From positions 3,472,001 through 3,536,000 of the forward strand of contig NZ_CP009278.1 in assembly GCF_000747525.1 (NCBI RefSeq): DNA of 64,000 nt. Direction: 5' to 3'. This DNA is from Sphingobacterium sp. ML3W (GTDB taxonomy: Bacteria > Bacteroidota > Bacteroidia > Sphingobacteriales > Sphingobacteriaceae). The notes beneath the pieces are model-generated. The model was not told where the DNA came from and searched no databases. It saw only the letters and a list, made by a program, of their open reading frames with translations. The translations under genes and the position numbers were made by a program. Of this stretch, positions 19,824 through 29,589 are shown piece after piece (position 1 is the stretch's first letter; every line of letters begins with the position of its first letter).

Positions 19824-20975
19824 ATGATTAAGAAAAGTATTTTATGGTTACATAAATGGCTAGGTCTTTTTACAGGCATAGTCGTTTTTATTGTCAGCTT
19901 ATCCGGCTGCCTCTATGTATTCCATGATGAACTCAAGTTAATGATTTATCCGCAAAAATACTATTTACAAGATGGCTTATTAAATCATAGCGAACCATTA
20001 CCTCTTACCCAACTTATTGAATACGCTCAAAAAGCACTACCTAAACAGGAACAAATCAGTCGGGCAGACCTATACCTTTCTCCCAACCGAACTTGGGTAT
20101 TTCGAGCTGTAAAAACCAATGAACATGCCTTCGGCCATAATCAATATTTCATTTACCATAAACGGATATTCATAAACCCTTATTCGGGTAAAGTGCAGTA
20201 TGTAGAAAACTCTAAAACGGAATTTTTTCAACTTATACTGCAATTACATATGAACCTATTACTAGGAAAACAAATAGGACATTGGGTAGTTGGTATTTCA
20301 GTAGTACTATTCATTATTATATTGCTGTCCGGCATTGTCCTATGGTGGCCGAAGAAATGGAAATTAAAAAAAGTAAAAAGACAAGTTTGGTTTAATTTCA
20401 AAGTAAAGTGGAAGCGATTGAATTATGACTTACATCAAATCCTTGGCTTTTATAGTTTGTCTTTTGCTCTATTATTAGCATGCACAGGTATTGCATTCAC
20501 ATTTCCTTCCTTTAAAGAATTTTATATAAAAACATTCAATACGATTAGTTTCTCTCAAAAAATTAATCTTGATAAAAACTTTGATAAAGTACCGCAAAAT
20601 CAAAGTAAAACGCTAGACAATGCTCTCATTTACACCCTAGCTAAACATCCGAATGCAGAAATGATGTCGATTCGACTACGGAAAAATATTGCAGCCCCCC
20701 AAGATGTTCAAGTACGATTTGTTGAAGATCAAACGGGGCAATTCATCTGGTATTACTTTAACCAATCAACTGGCCAAATTCAAAAGATAAATCAATCTAA
20801 AAATGCTCCATTAGGTGATAAAATTGGAGCAATGAACTATGACCTACATGTTGGAAGTTATGGAGGTCTAACAACCAAAATCTTAACATTTCTTATGGGA
20901 TTAATATGTGCTTCACTTCCAGTCACTGGAATGATCATTTGGATCAACAAAATGAAAAAGAAGAAGCGACAATAA
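19824..20975 (+). CDS. PepSY-associated transmembrane protein (iron-uptake linked)
   Basis: 383-aa inner-membrane protein of the PepSY_TM family (PiuB/FoxB-like), with four main helices. Helix 1 is LWLHKWLGLFTGIVVFIVSL, helix 2 VVGISVVLFIIILLSGIVLWW, helix 3 NYDLHQILGFYSLSFALLLA and the last ILTFLMGLICASLPVTGMII. Conserved His/Trp pairs (LHKWLG, YDLHQILGFY, YDLHVGSYGG) may ligate heme or assist ferric-siderophore reduction, as reported for FoxB-like proteins (family knowledge). It is encoded 2 bp after the TonB receptor, so the two form an iron-acquisition operon. A hairpin overlaps its stop. Confidence 0.85.
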   Translation: MIKKSILWLHKWLGLFTGIVVFIVSLSGCLYVFHDELKLMIYPQKYYLQDGLLNHSEPLPLTQLIEYAQKALPKQEQISRADLYLSPNRTWVFRAVKTNEHAFGHNQYFIYHKRIFINPYSGKVQYVENSKTEFFQLILQLHMNLLLGKQIGHWVVGISVVLFIIILLSGIVLWWPKKWKLKKVKRQVWFNFKVKWKRLNYDLHQILGFYSLSFALLLACTGIAFTFPSFKEFYIKTFNTISFSQKINLDKNFDKVPQNQSKTLDNALIYTLAKHPNAEMMSIRLRKNIAAPQDVQVRFVEDQTGQFIWYYFNQSTGQIQKINQSKNAPLGDKIGAMNYDLHVGSYGGLTTKILTFLMGLICASLPVTGMIIWINKMKKKKRQ

Positions 20976-20998
20976 GCTATTTTATCAATAGCTTTATT
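20971..20998 (+). terminator. Terminator of the iron-uptake operon
   Basis: Arms AATAAGCTATT / AATAGCTTTATT (one bulged base) overlap the stop codon of the PepSY gene. The stem is weak and AT-rich with no long T run, so read-through to egtD is possible. Confidence 0.5.
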
Positions 20999-21099
20999 AC
21001 ATAAGCATCATAGTTCATGCAAACAACTCTTACATTTTATATGTTATATCTCTAAATGGTTAATAATATTCCAACTTGAAATATACATAATAAAAAAAT

Positions 21100-22098
21100 A
21101 TGGGAGAAATGAACATTAACCCACATCATAAATATCATCAAAATAATATATCCAAAACAGTTGATAGATTTCGCCAAGATATCTTACTAGATTTAGGAAG
21201 TAACCCGAAGAAGTTATCCTCCAAATACTTCTATGATAAGATTGGAGATGAGCTATTTCAAAAAATCATGAACATGGAGAGTTATTATCTCACCAACTGT
21301 GAACTTGATATCTTCAAAACTAAAACGGCCCAAATTGCTGATTTTATCAGACCAAATAATGAACCTTTTGACCTTATTGAGTTGGGTGCAGGCGATGCAA
21401 TGAAATCTTCTTATTTACTCCAATATTTAGTAGACCAAGGTGCTACTTTTAGTTTTATGCCTATTGATATTTCAGGCAATATCCTTTCCGTTCTAAAAAA
21501 CAAACTCAACGACAGTATTCCAAATCTCGAAATCATTTGCTTAAAGGGTGAATATTTTGAAATGATCGATCAGGCAACAACATTATCGTCAAGACGAAAA
21601 GTAGTGCTATTTTTAGGTAGTAATATCGGCAATATGGAGTATGAACAAGCACTTCAATTCTGTTCAGAACTAAAAGATAAATTAAGTGCTGGCGATTATC
21701 TATTGATAGGATTTGATTTAAAAAAACATCCCAAAACCATATTACAAGCTTATGATGACCGTACTGGCATTACAGCAAGTTTCAATCTCAACCTTCTAAA
21801 GCGCATCAATCAAGAACTCGATGCTGATTTCGACATCAGCCAATTTGAACATTACCAAACCTACGACCCTAGCACTGGTGCTTGTAGAAGCTACCTCATC
21901 AGTCTTATTAACCAGCAAGTTACTATTGGAGAGTACCAGATACCCTTCTACGAGAATGAAGCAATATTCATGGAAATATCCCAAAAATTTTCACCAGAAG
22001 ATATCCATGACCTTGCTCGGGAATCGGGATTTGTTACAGTTACAGAATTATATGATACGAAGAAATGGTTTATGGATGCCATTTGGAAGGTCTCATAA
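21100..22098 (+). CDS. egtD: L-histidine N-alpha-methyltransferase EgtD
   Basis: 332 aa, the usual EgtD length. It trimethylates histidine with SAM to give hercynine, the first step of ergothioneine synthesis. Family signatures are LSSKYFYDKIGDELFQKIMN, MESYYLTNCELDIF, the SAM-binding ELGAGDAMKSSYLLQYL, FMPIDISGNIL, LFLGSNIGNMEYEQALQF and the C-terminal MEISQKFSPEDIHDLARESG. I kept the ATG at 21100; MNINPHH three codons on is an alternative. It lies 13 bp upstream of egtB, so the pair forms an operon. The iron-receptor operon lies just upstream with only a weak terminator between. Confidence 0.93.
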   Translation: MGEMNINPHHKYHQNNISKTVDRFRQDILLDLGSNPKKLSSKYFYDKIGDELFQKIMNMESYYLTNCELDIFKTKTAQIADFIRPNNEPFDLIELGAGDAMKSSYLLQYLVDQGATFSFMPIDISGNILSVLKNKLNDSIPNLEIICLKGEYFEMIDQATTLSSRRKVVLFLGSNIGNMEYEQALQFCSELKDKLSAGDYLLIGFDLKKHPKTILQAYDDRTGITASFNLNLLKRINQELDADFDISQFEHYQTYDPSTGACRSYLISLINQQVTIGEYQIPFYENEAIFMEISQKFSPEDIHDLARESGFVTVTELYDTKKWFMDAIWKVS

Positions 22099-22111
22099 AT
22101 AAAAAAACAAT

Positions 22112-23299
22112 ATGAAAACAGATTCAAACATAGCAAGTTATTTTGCTGAACTAGAAACCCGATATCTGGCCATTAGACAGCATTCAACTCACATCTGTAC
22201 ACCTCTAGCAATTGAAGATTATGTAGTGCAGCCTATCGTAGATGTAAGTCCTCCAAAATGGCACTTAGGGCATACTACATGGTTTTTTGAGACTTTCCTA
22301 CTAACGCCTCATCTCCCTAACTACCAAGTTTTTGACTCGCAATACACCTATGTATTCAACAGCTATTATGAAACAGTGGGTGCACGTGTTATCAGAACTG
22401 ACCGTGGAAATCTCAGTCGCCCCTCCGTTGAAGATATCTACCGCTATAGATCATATGTAGATGAACATATGCGCGTTTTTTTCCAACAAAGACTTCATGC
22501 TACAGCATCTGTCGCTGCATTACTTGAACTAGGGCTTAACCATGAACAACAACACCAAGAGTTGTTAGTTACAGATATCAAATATATTTTAGGACACAAT
22601 CCTCTTTTCCCGCCCTACACAAAAGAAATTCTTCCTGTATCTCCAACACCGTTACCTATTGAAATGATTCCCTTTCCGGCTGGTCTATATGAAATCGGAT
22701 TTGAAGGAGATGGGTTCAGCTTTGACAATGAGCTAGGAAAGCATAAAGTTTACCTCCAAGAGTTCGAAATTGGCAACCGCCTTGTTAGCAATGGTGAGTA
22801 TCTTCAATTTATGGAAGATGGCGGATATCTAGATTTTCGACATTGGCATGCTGAAGGATGGGACTGGGTAAAAGAAAATCAAGTCAAATCACCATTATAT
22901 TGGCATAAGATTGATAATCAGTGGATGTATTATACGCTGTCTGGATTACATGAGCTTGATCTTGATGCTACCCTTAATCATATCAACTTTTTCGAAGCTT
23001 CGGCTTATGCAAATTGGAAAGGCATGCGTCTACCTACTGAAGCAGAGTGGGAAATCGCATCCGATAAAATTGATTGGGGCACGCGTTGGGAATGGACAGG
23101 AAGTGCGTACCTTCCCTATCCCGGATTTAAAAAAGAACCTGGAGCAGTGGGAGAATACAATGGTAAGTTTATGGTAAATCAAATGGTTTTAAGAGGCGCT
23201 TCAGATGCAACATCGCCAGGACATAGTAGAAAAACATATCGTAATTTCTTTCATGCCCAACATCAATGGCAGTATACAGGTATCAGATTGGCACGTTAA
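22112..23299 (+). CDS. egtB: Ergothioneine biosynthesis protein EgtB (iron-dependent sulfoxide synthase)
   Basis: 395 aa. The N-terminal DinB-like domain supplies the iron-binding His facial triad: PPKWHLGHTTWFFETF plus LNHEQQHQELLVTDI. The C-terminal domain is of the formylglycine-generating-enzyme type (EIGNRLVSNGEYLQFMEDGG; RLPTEAEWEIA; RKTYRNFFHAQHQWQYTGIR). EgtB joins a thiol (gamma-Glu-Cys or Cys, depending on subtype) to hercynine using oxygen. No egtC amidohydrolase, egtA or recognisable egtE lyase is adjacent. Either a direct-cysteine subtype is used or the last steps are encoded elsewhere; both are inference. It is convergent with the glycerophosphodiesterase gene, 30 bp away. Confidence 0.92.
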   Translation: MKTDSNIASYFAELETRYLAIRQHSTHICTPLAIEDYVVQPIVDVSPPKWHLGHTTWFFETFLLTPHLPNYQVFDSQYTYVFNSYYETVGARVIRTDRGNLSRPSVEDIYRYRSYVDEHMRVFFQQRLHATASVAALLELGLNHEQQHQELLVTDIKYILGHNPLFPPYTKEILPVSPTPLPIEMIPFPAGLYEIGFEGDGFSFDNELGKHKVYLQEFEIGNRLVSNGEYLQFMEDGGYLDFRHWHAEGWDWVKENQVKSPLYWHKIDNQWMYYTLSGLHELDLDATLNHINFFEASAYANWKGMRLPTEAEWEIASDKIDWGTRWEWTGSAYLPYPGFKKEPGAVGEYNGKFMVNQMVLRGASDATSPGHSRKTYRNFFHAQHQWQYTGIRLAR

Positions 23300-23329
23300 A
23301 CTTCAAAATCAAAGATGTATACCAAGGCA

Positions 23330-24205
23330 TTAGTTAATAGATTTACTAGCTTCAATAGGGAGATCTGTTTCCAAAATCGAAGCACCGTCTGCAAAAATTG
23401 CGCTATACTTTAAAGCTCGCTCCTCTCTTGTGGCCAATTTATCATATGTTGGAGCAGAAGAAATCATACACATAACACCTTTTTTATTCAAAAAACGATA
23501 TAAAGATTTATTGCTTTCTTTTATTTCTGGTCCTATATATACAATCATTCTGTCGTATGGTAACCCCGATTGATCATACTTCATTAAAGCTTCCCAATCT
23601 TTGAGATGTACAGACATAAATTGATCTTTATTTTGCTTTAAATAAAAACTAGCCTGCTCTACATTGTGTACCGTTACCCATACCCAGCCATAAGCATTAT
23701 ATTTTTTCATAATACTTGCTGTTTTCTCTAGAGACAAGTCTTTCTTATCAAGATTTAAGATTGTTTTACCTTTCGCCCATTGAATAACCTCTGCTAAGGT
23801 ATTGATACCATACTCAGTTACATTTCCTTTGTGATCGCGTAACTTCAATTTTTTAAGCTCAGACCATGAATAGTCCGCCACATTTCCAGTTCCATTAGTA
23901 CAACGATCCAATGTTGCGTCATGGAGCAATATCGCTACACTGTCCTTCGTATAGCGAGGATCTATTTCAAAAATAGCTTGAGTTTGTTTCAAAACCGCTT
24001 CAAAAGCAGGTATTGAGTTTTCTGGCAAACCATCTTCAATTGTTCCACGGTGTCCACTTATAATTTTCTTTCCTGGAGCATATTTAAAATAATTATGCAT
24101 TTCTTCGATTGATTCGAATGCCAGCGTGTGCATATTCTGAGCAAAAGCTTTACTATTTAAAAGCAAACAGCTACAAATTCCTATCGTATAAAATAGATAT
24201 TTCAT
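23330..24205 (-). CDS. Glycerophosphodiester phosphodiesterase family protein, exported
   Basis: 291 aa with signal peptide MKYLFYTIGICSCLLLNSKA...FAQ. The GDPD TIM-barrel motifs are present: ISGHRGTIEDGLPENSIPAF (His-Arg and Glu), FEIDPRYTKDSVAILLHDAT (Glu-x-Asp metal ligands and catalytic His) and LDRCTNGTG. Typical activity is release of an alcohol from glycerophosphodiesters in the periplasm. The C-terminal half diverges from the E. coli type, so the true diester substrate is open. It follows the GH29 gene in the same direction with a hairpin between. Upstream lies TTTTAGAACAAAT (minus strand, near 24220-24235), which resembles one half of the iron operator at 17448; this is probably chance. 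Confidence 0.85.
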   Translation of the reverse strand: MKYLFYTIGICSCLLLNSKAFAQNMHTLAFESIEEMHNYFKYAPGKKIISGHRGTIEDGLPENSIPAFEAVLKQTQAIFEIDPRYTKDSVAILLHDATLDRCTNGTGNVADYSWSELKKLKLRDHKGNVTEYGINTLAEVIQWAKGKTILNLDKKDLSLEKTASIMKKYNAYGWVWVTVHNVEQASFYLKQNKDQFMSVHLKDWEALMKYDQSGLPYDRMIVYIGPEIKESNKSLYRFLNKKGVMCMISSAPTYDKLATREERALKYSAIFADGASILETDLPIEASKSIN

Positions 24206-24320
24206 AAATATAATTTGTTCTAAAACTAGCCATTCTATCTTATTAAATCATCAATTTAAAGTTTAAATATTGTTAAATAATTCAAAAAAAATGAAGTGAT
24301 TTTAGAGTCGAAACAGATCT

Positions 24321-24365
24321 AATAAAACAAAGCGCCTAATACAAATCTAGTGTCAGGCGCTCTGT
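24321..24365 (-). terminator. Terminator downstream of the large GH29 gene
   Basis: Arms ACAAAGCGCCT (24327-24337) and AGGCGCTCTGT (24355-24365) pair at 10 of 11 positions. On the minus strand the stem is followed by a T-rich tail (TTTATT). Confidence 0.7.
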
Positions 24366-24447
24366 TTTCATAAAATCCACTTTCAATCATCTGTATTGAC
24401 ATTCAAGCAAAAACTGATATTTATTGGTTTTTAAAATAGAAATTCCA

Positions 24448-26688
24448 TTATTCTACAAAATCCAATTCAGCAATCGTAAGCAGGTTTCCACCACCAGTTA
24501 TTTCAGTAGACTCAACACGGATATAACGTGCAAGTATCTGTTTTGCAAATTGATGCGTACGCTTCGTTGGATCATTAATGAGATTTCCAAATTCAAATCG
24601 TTCCACTTCATCCCAATTCTTTCCGTCATTACTTATTTTCACCACACCTTTCGCCATCATCCCTTTACCGTGCTCTTTTTGTGGTGTGTAACTAAATGCC
24701 GTTAAATTATACTGCTGTCCAAGATCAATTGAAATATGTTGAGCTGCTCCGTTATCCTCTGATTGCCAATAGGTTTTTGAATCAGCATCAAAAGCCATAC
24801 TCGCGCTATGATTAGCCACTTCGTTACTAAAATCTAAAATTTTCCATTGTTTTTTCGCAATACCCATTGTTTCTTCAGCAAGCGCACCTACCAATTTATC
24901 AACACTTATTGCTACAGCTTTTACTTGTCCGCCTTTTACCGCGATTGGTTGCGAATATACGGGTGATTGTGCAGTAGGTTGACTACCATCCAACGTGTAG
25001 TGTATTTGAAACTTGCTATTTAGATTTTTAAGGATATCCTCTCCATGCGGTTTCCATCCAAATTCACTTTTCAAAGGAACAATTGTAACCATTCCATCAA
25101 TACTACGGTTAAATGCTAATTGTGGAGGTCTTCCCGGCGCGTAATGTGCGGAGACATTACCAATCACTGGAGTTGCCCGACTCTCCAATACTCGAATACG
25201 GAATTTATTTGATGTCACTTCAGGAAAACGTAGAATACGTTTAAAACCGATATTAGTAGCATGCGCTATTTCTTTCCACTGACCATCAATCCAGGCATCT
25301 AGTGCATGCTTTTCAACACGTTCGCCATGCGTGCTTACTGCTTCTTGAATAACAAAACGATTTATTTTAACCGGTTGTGGAGTTGTGTAAATCAGTTCCG
25401 GATTTTTATCCGATAGCATACTAAACGATTCGAGGTTGTCGTCCAATGTTTCTTTGCTTCCTTTTGCTCCTCGCAATAGATTTTGGCCATAAGTTTCCTT
25501 AATACGGTTTCCTACTTCATGGAGTACCTTAACATCCTCAGGTGAAAATTTCCCGTCCCTATTTGGCGGAATATTCAACAGAAAAGTAGAATTACCTCCA
25601 ACAGATCGTTCATAAATATCAAAAACATCATCTGTACTTCTCACTTTCTGATGCGTATCATCTCTATAGAACCATCCTTCTCTAATCGAAGTATTGGTTT
25701 CAGCCTGCTGGTAATGTAGATATTTCGCTTTTAGAATCTGTTCGCGACTTCCCAAATCCGCTAAAGTCAAATCTGGAAAATTCACTAAATCCGCAGGATT
25801 ATCTTGATACGGAATCACATTCCACTCTGTACTTCTAGTCCCTCCAGATTCGTTCCCGCACCATCTGATATCTTCTTTTCCAAAAATTACTGCCTCTGGT
25901 GCCAGTTTTTTAATCAGTTCACGCCAAGCATCGTAATTATATTTTTGCCCACCTTTTGTTTTGGGATGTGCACCATCAAACCATACTTCATGAACCGGGC
26001 CATATTCCGTCAGCAATTCAAACAGCTGATTTAAGAAATATTCGTTATAATCGTCTACTTTAAAATTGAATTTTGCTTTATTTTTAAAAGGTCTCCCAGC
26101 TACTTCACGAGGAATAGTACGTTGCGTATATTCACTTAGATTACCATAGAGTCCATCGGCACTTTCAATCTGGAAAAGGTCTGCAGGTGACAGATAGACA
26201 CCCAGTTTTAAGCCATACTTTTTACAGGAAGCTGTTAAGTCTTTCAAGATATCACCTTTTCCATCCCTAAATCCGGTAGACATAATACCATGATTCGTAT
26301 ATCTACTCTGCCAAAGCACAAAGCCATCGTGATGCTTCACCGTGATGATTACTTTTTTCATCCCCGCAGCCTTCATAGCCTCACACCATTGATCGGTATC
26401 CAGGTTTTTAAGGTCAAAGATTTTAGGATCCTCCATACCATTTCCCCATTCCAATTTGGTAAATGTATTGGGTCCTATATGGATAAAAGCTATAAATTCA
26501 TTTTTCAAAGCCTGATATTGATTTGCCGTAGGCACAACGTGGACGGCTTTTCTTAATATATCCTCGGGACTATCTGTACTCTTTATTTCGTACGTATTCT
26601 TAACGGGCATTTTCTTACTATTCACTTGCGCATATCCATACATGGAAACAATTCCTAACATGGAGGTCAACAGGATAGATTTATTCAT
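24448..26688 (-). CDS. GH29 alpha-L-fucosidase with beta-hexosaminidase-C-type and F5/8C domains
   Basis: 746-aa exported enzyme (signal peptide ending GYAQ). The catalytic barrel is residues about 50-400, with FIAFIHIGPNTFTKLEWG, ITVKHHDGFVLWQSRYTNHG and the nucleophile Asp238 in VHEVWFDGAHP. A linking beta-sandwich follows. Residues about 525-600 resemble the chitobiase/beta-hexosaminidase C-terminal domain (FQIHYTLDGSQPTAQSPVYS), and about 625-746 an F5/8-type-C (CBM32-like) domain ending TIAELDFVE. The barrel resembles the GH29-B subgroup, which prefers branched alpha-1,3/1,4-fucose; that is inference. It is co-directional with the GH109/SusCD locus but separated from it by about 350 bp, so it may have its own promoter. 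Confidence 0.92.
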   Translation of the reverse strand: MNKSILLTSMLGIVSMYGYAQVNSKKMPVKNTYEIKSTDSPEDILRKAVHVVPTANQYQALKNEFIAFIHIGPNTFTKLEWGNGMEDPKIFDLKNLDTDQWCEAMKAAGMKKVIITVKHHDGFVLWQSRYTNHGIMSTGFRDGKGDILKDLTASCKKYGLKLGVYLSPADLFQIESADGLYGNLSEYTQRTIPREVAGRPFKNKAKFNFKVDDYNEYFLNQLFELLTEYGPVHEVWFDGAHPKTKGGQKYNYDAWRELIKKLAPEAVIFGKEDIRWCGNESGGTRSTEWNVIPYQDNPADLVNFPDLTLADLGSREQILKAKYLHYQQAETNTSIREGWFYRDDTHQKVRSTDDVFDIYERSVGGNSTFLLNIPPNRDGKFSPEDVKVLHEVGNRIKETYGQNLLRGAKGSKETLDDNLESFSMLSDKNPELIYTTPQPVKINRFVIQEAVSTHGERVEKHALDAWIDGQWKEIAHATNIGFKRILRFPEVTSNKFRIRVLESRATPVIGNVSAHYAPGRPPQLAFNRSIDGMVTIVPLKSEFGWKPHGEDILKNLNSKFQIHYTLDGSQPTAQSPVYSQPIAVKGGQVKAVAISVDKLVGALAEETMGIAKKQWKILDFSNEVANHSASMAFDADSKTYWQSEDNGAAQHISIDLGQQYNLTAFSYTPQKEHGKGMMAKGVVKISNDGKNWDEVERFEFGNLINDPTKRTHQFAKQILARYIRVESTEITGGGNLLTIAELDFVE

Positions 26689-27037
26689 ATTTTAAAATGA
26701 TTTTATTAAATGGTTTCTAACTTAGAAAAATGTAGCGTACGTGATTCTATCTGCAATTTAATCGCTACACTGGAGAAAAACAAAAATTATTTAAAGGCCA
26801 TGTTATTTCGTTACACAGTTTCATTTATAAGAAAGTTCAGCGCAATACTAATCTGTTGATTGATAACTGGAAAAAACTGTTTATATCAAAAAAATATTTT
26901 CGCGTCAGATAAAAGAGATAATTTCGGTGGTAAATTACGATTTCCACAATCAGCGCTAATACTAAATAACATGATAAACAAAAATAAAATTCAAAAGAGC
27001 CTCTTTTTTGAGGTAAGAGAATAATTAAAATACCAAA
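26689..27037. other. Intergenic region, promoter region of the large GH29 gene
   Basis: AT-rich, with no open frame of note. A short AAAAGAGCC...GGTAAGAG stretch near 26994-27020 could form a weak hairpin after the DUF5009 gene. No clear TAnnTTTG element was found. Confidence 0.3.
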
Positions 27038-28159
27038 CTATATTTTCACAAGAACCTTCGCTTTATATAGTGCTAATAGCATTAGAAATATAAGCGTAAA
27101 ATTACCTATTGTTAAAATCAACTCTTGATATTGAGGTAGCATACTCTCCAGACCATAAGTCAGGGAATGCGCCACTGATCTAAAGCTGAGCATTTCACCT
27201 AAAAAATAAGCGACGATGGAATTCAGACCATAAATCTTAAGCCATTGAAAAGGTCTGACTATTTTCTTTAAATCGATGATATAGTAAAACAACCCCATCA
27301 GCAGAAAACAGATCCCGCCAGAGAAAAGTGTCATACTACTCGTCCATATCTTTTTTATAATCGGCATTTGTATACTCCACAATAATCCCAGTCCGATAAA
27401 AATAACGCCTAACAATACTAACTGACGAAACACCCTACTTGGATTAACCTTTACCCCATCTTTCATCAGCTTTCCGGCCAGACAACCCATCATCACAGTG
27501 ACTGAAAAAGTTAAACTACTCCACAACCAAGTATAGTTATAATGCTGAGAGAAAACTACTTGCCCATCTCCCCAATATGCCCCATCCATAAATCTACCCA
27601 ACAGCATTCGGTCCAAGCGGATTGCAAAATTATCCTGTTCCGAAAAATTGCCATCCAACATAAATGGTACTGCATATACAACCAGTAAGAAAATTGCCAT
27701 CATAACGATTTTCCGGATGCCTAGATTAAAGTATAGGACAGCTGTCACCGCATAACCCATGGCGATTGCTTGTAATGTATTGGAATACAATTTAAATTGT
27801 TGCCAATCCCAAGACAAAAGATTTCCTTGCATGACCATTCCCAATAACCATAAAATCAAGAACCGTCTTAAAATATGGCGGTAAATCGGTCCCCCTGCTC
27901 CCCCTTTCTTATTATCCAATGAAAAAGGAATTGTTACACCAGTCATAAACAAAAACAGGGGCATAATCAGGTCCCACAACCGGAAACCAGCCCATATTTC
28001 ATGATCAAATTGATACAAAAAGCCATGATAAAACTCATTATCCCAGACCTGGCCAATTGCGACCAATATAGGTTGCAAACCAACAAGTAAAAATAGGTCG
28101 AATCCGCGGAGTATATCCAAGGATTCCAATCTATTTGTTTTATTAGATAAGTTGTTCAT
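27038..28159 (-). CDS. DUF5009/heparan-alpha-glucosaminide acetyltransferase-like membrane protein
   Basis: 373 aa with about 10 hydrophobic helices. It begins with the family motif LESLDILRGFDLFLLVGLQP, followed by WDLIMPLFLFMTGVTIPFSL. Relatives of this group (COG4299; HGSNAT/NagX) carry acetyl groups across a membrane onto amino sugars, or are simply annotated DUF5009. It starts 5 bp after the GH109 gene and is surely in that operon. A role in acetylating or handling GalNAc/GlcNAc-type sugars is plausible from context but unproven. The catalytic loop His cannot be assigned with confidence. Confidence 0.8.
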   Translation of the reverse strand: MNNLSNKTNRLESLDILRGFDLFLLVGLQPILVAIGQVWDNEFYHGFLYQFDHEIWAGFRLWDLIMPLFLFMTGVTIPFSLDNKKGGAGGPIYRHILRRFLILWLLGMVMQGNLLSWDWQQFKLYSNTLQAIAMGYAVTAVLYFNLGIRKIVMMAIFLLVVYAVPFMLDGNFSEQDNFAIRLDRMLLGRFMDGAYWGDGQVVFSQHYNYTWLWSSLTFSVTVMMGCLAGKLMKDGVKVNPSRVFRQLVLLGVIFIGLGLLWSIQMPIIKKIWTSSMTLFSGGICFLLMGLFYYIIDLKKIVRPFQWLKIYGLNSIVAYFLGEMLSFRSVAHSLTYGLESMLPQYQELILTIGNFTLIFLMLLALYKAKVLVKI

Positions 28160-28164
28160 CTAGC

Positions 28165-29562
28165 TTATTTAAAAGATGTAGTACCACCTCCATTCAATGT
28201 AAGTTCCATTTTTAGGTTGATTTTCCATTTCCCCCTTGTAAAATCAGGAACATCTATTGAGTTAGACCGATTTTTTACCGATTTTTCGCTTAATGGAGCT
28301 ATTACACTCCATAATGCAGCGTCATAAACATCCTGATCCAAGGGCAATCCATTTCTTAAACAATCAATCAATCGCCAGTCCATCATCATATCCATTCCAC
28401 CATGTCCGCCTATTTTTTTAGCCATTTCACCAACCTTCTGAACAATTTCAGGTCTGTATTGTTCTTCCAATCGTTTCATTTCTTCAGGGGATAACCAATC
28501 ATGACCAAAAGCGATTCGTTCTGGTTCAGGCCATTTTTGTGCTACACCTTTTGTCCCTGAAATCTGATGGATTCTAGAATAAGGTCTTGGACTTGATACA
28601 TCATGTTCCAGTACAATTGTTCTACCTTGATGGGTTTTGATTGTAGTTACGTTCATATTTCCTCGGTAACTATGTTTAGCAAAAGGTTCATAAAAAGCAT
28701 CTTTAGCAGCTAGCGATTTAGCCATAGACCCCATGCTAAAATCCTTTGAGGACATAGATGTCAAATACTCCATTTTATCCCCCCTATTGATATCCATAAT
28801 CTGACAGATAGGCCCTAAACCATGTGTCGGATACAGATTGCCATTCTTAAAATTCTCCTTTAATCGCCACATATCATAATAGCTATTCTTAGCAAAATTT
28901 TCGTTTAACAAATCATGTATATAAGCTCCTTCACCGTGGATTATTTCACCAAACATACCTTGTCTCGCCATATTCAAAGTCATGAGTTCAAAAAAATCAT
29001 AACAACAATTTTCCAGCATCATACAGTGTTTCTGATACTTTTCAGATGTCTCTACCAAAGCCCAACATTCATCTACCGTAGTCGCAGCTGGCACTTCAAT
29101 AGCGACATGTTTACCGGCCTTCATGGCATATAGAGCAATTTTAGTATGCAAATCCCAAGGTGTACAAATATAGATTAGGTCAATATCATTTCGATCACAA
29201 AGTTCTTTCCAGGCCTCTTCTTTATCAGCATATATTGCAGGTTTTTTACTCCCCTTTACAGCATGAGCCGATTTTTCCGCATAATTTCTTCTAATATCAC
29301 AGATGGCATTAATTTCCACCCCTTGAATATGGTCTATACGGTAAACAGCAGATGCACCCCGATTTCCCACTCCGATAAATCCGACACGAACTACGTCCAG
29401 TTTTGGAGCAGCATATCCACACATATTGAACGACGATCTATTATTATTTATCGCACTACTAGCTAATGTCAAATCAACAGGATTTGCCATTAACTTATTT
29501 CCGATTATTCCTAAGCTCGACAGCCCCGCTAAGCGAATAAAATTTCTACGAGAAGTTTCCAT
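28165..29562 (-). CDS. Gfo/Idh/MocA-fold GH109-type alpha-N-acetylgalactosaminidase
   Basis: 465 aa. A twin-arginine-type signal begins the protein (METSRRNFIRLAGLSSLGII), so folded export with bound NAD is likely. The Rossmann motif is VGFIGVGNRGASAV, followed by INAICDIRRNYAEKS. GH109-type blocks are IDLIYICTPWDLHTKIALYA, GKHVAIEVPAATTVDECWAL, MMLENCCYDFFELMTLNMAR, GHGGMDMMMDWRLIDCLRNG and LDQDVYDAALWSVIAPLSEK. GH109 enzymes remove alpha-GalNAc (for example from blood-group-A structures) by an NAD redox mechanism. The long C-terminal conserved region favours GH109 over an ordinary sugar oxidoreductase. It sits between a SusD-associated lipoprotein gene and the DUF5009 gene. Confidence 0.85.
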   Translation of the reverse strand: METSRRNFIRLAGLSSLGIIGNKLMANPVDLTLASSAINNNRSSFNMCGYAAPKLDVVRVGFIGVGNRGASAVYRIDHIQGVEINAICDIRRNYAEKSAHAVKGSKKPAIYADKEEAWKELCDRNDIDLIYICTPWDLHTKIALYAMKAGKHVAIEVPAATTVDECWALVETSEKYQKHCMMLENCCYDFFELMTLNMARQGMFGEIIHGEGAYIHDLLNENFAKNSYYDMWRLKENFKNGNLYPTHGLGPICQIMDINRGDKMEYLTSMSSKDFSMGSMAKSLAAKDAFYEPFAKHSYRGNMNVTTIKTHQGRTIVLEHDVSSPRPYSRIHQISGTKGVAQKWPEPERIAFGHDWLSPEEMKRLEEQYRPEIVQKVGEMAKKIGGHGGMDMMMDWRLIDCLRNGLPLDQDVYDAALWSVIAPLSEKSVKNRSNSIDVPDFTRGKWKINLKMELTLNGGGTTSFK

Positions 29563-29589
29563 TATTTTTTTTAAAAAGTTTACCTTAAA

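Noticed and set aside
24205..24240. Second iron-type operator before the glycerophosphodiesterase gene
   Set aside because: Only one half (TTTTAGAACAAAT) matches the 17448 operator; the other arm is missing, so chance is more likely.
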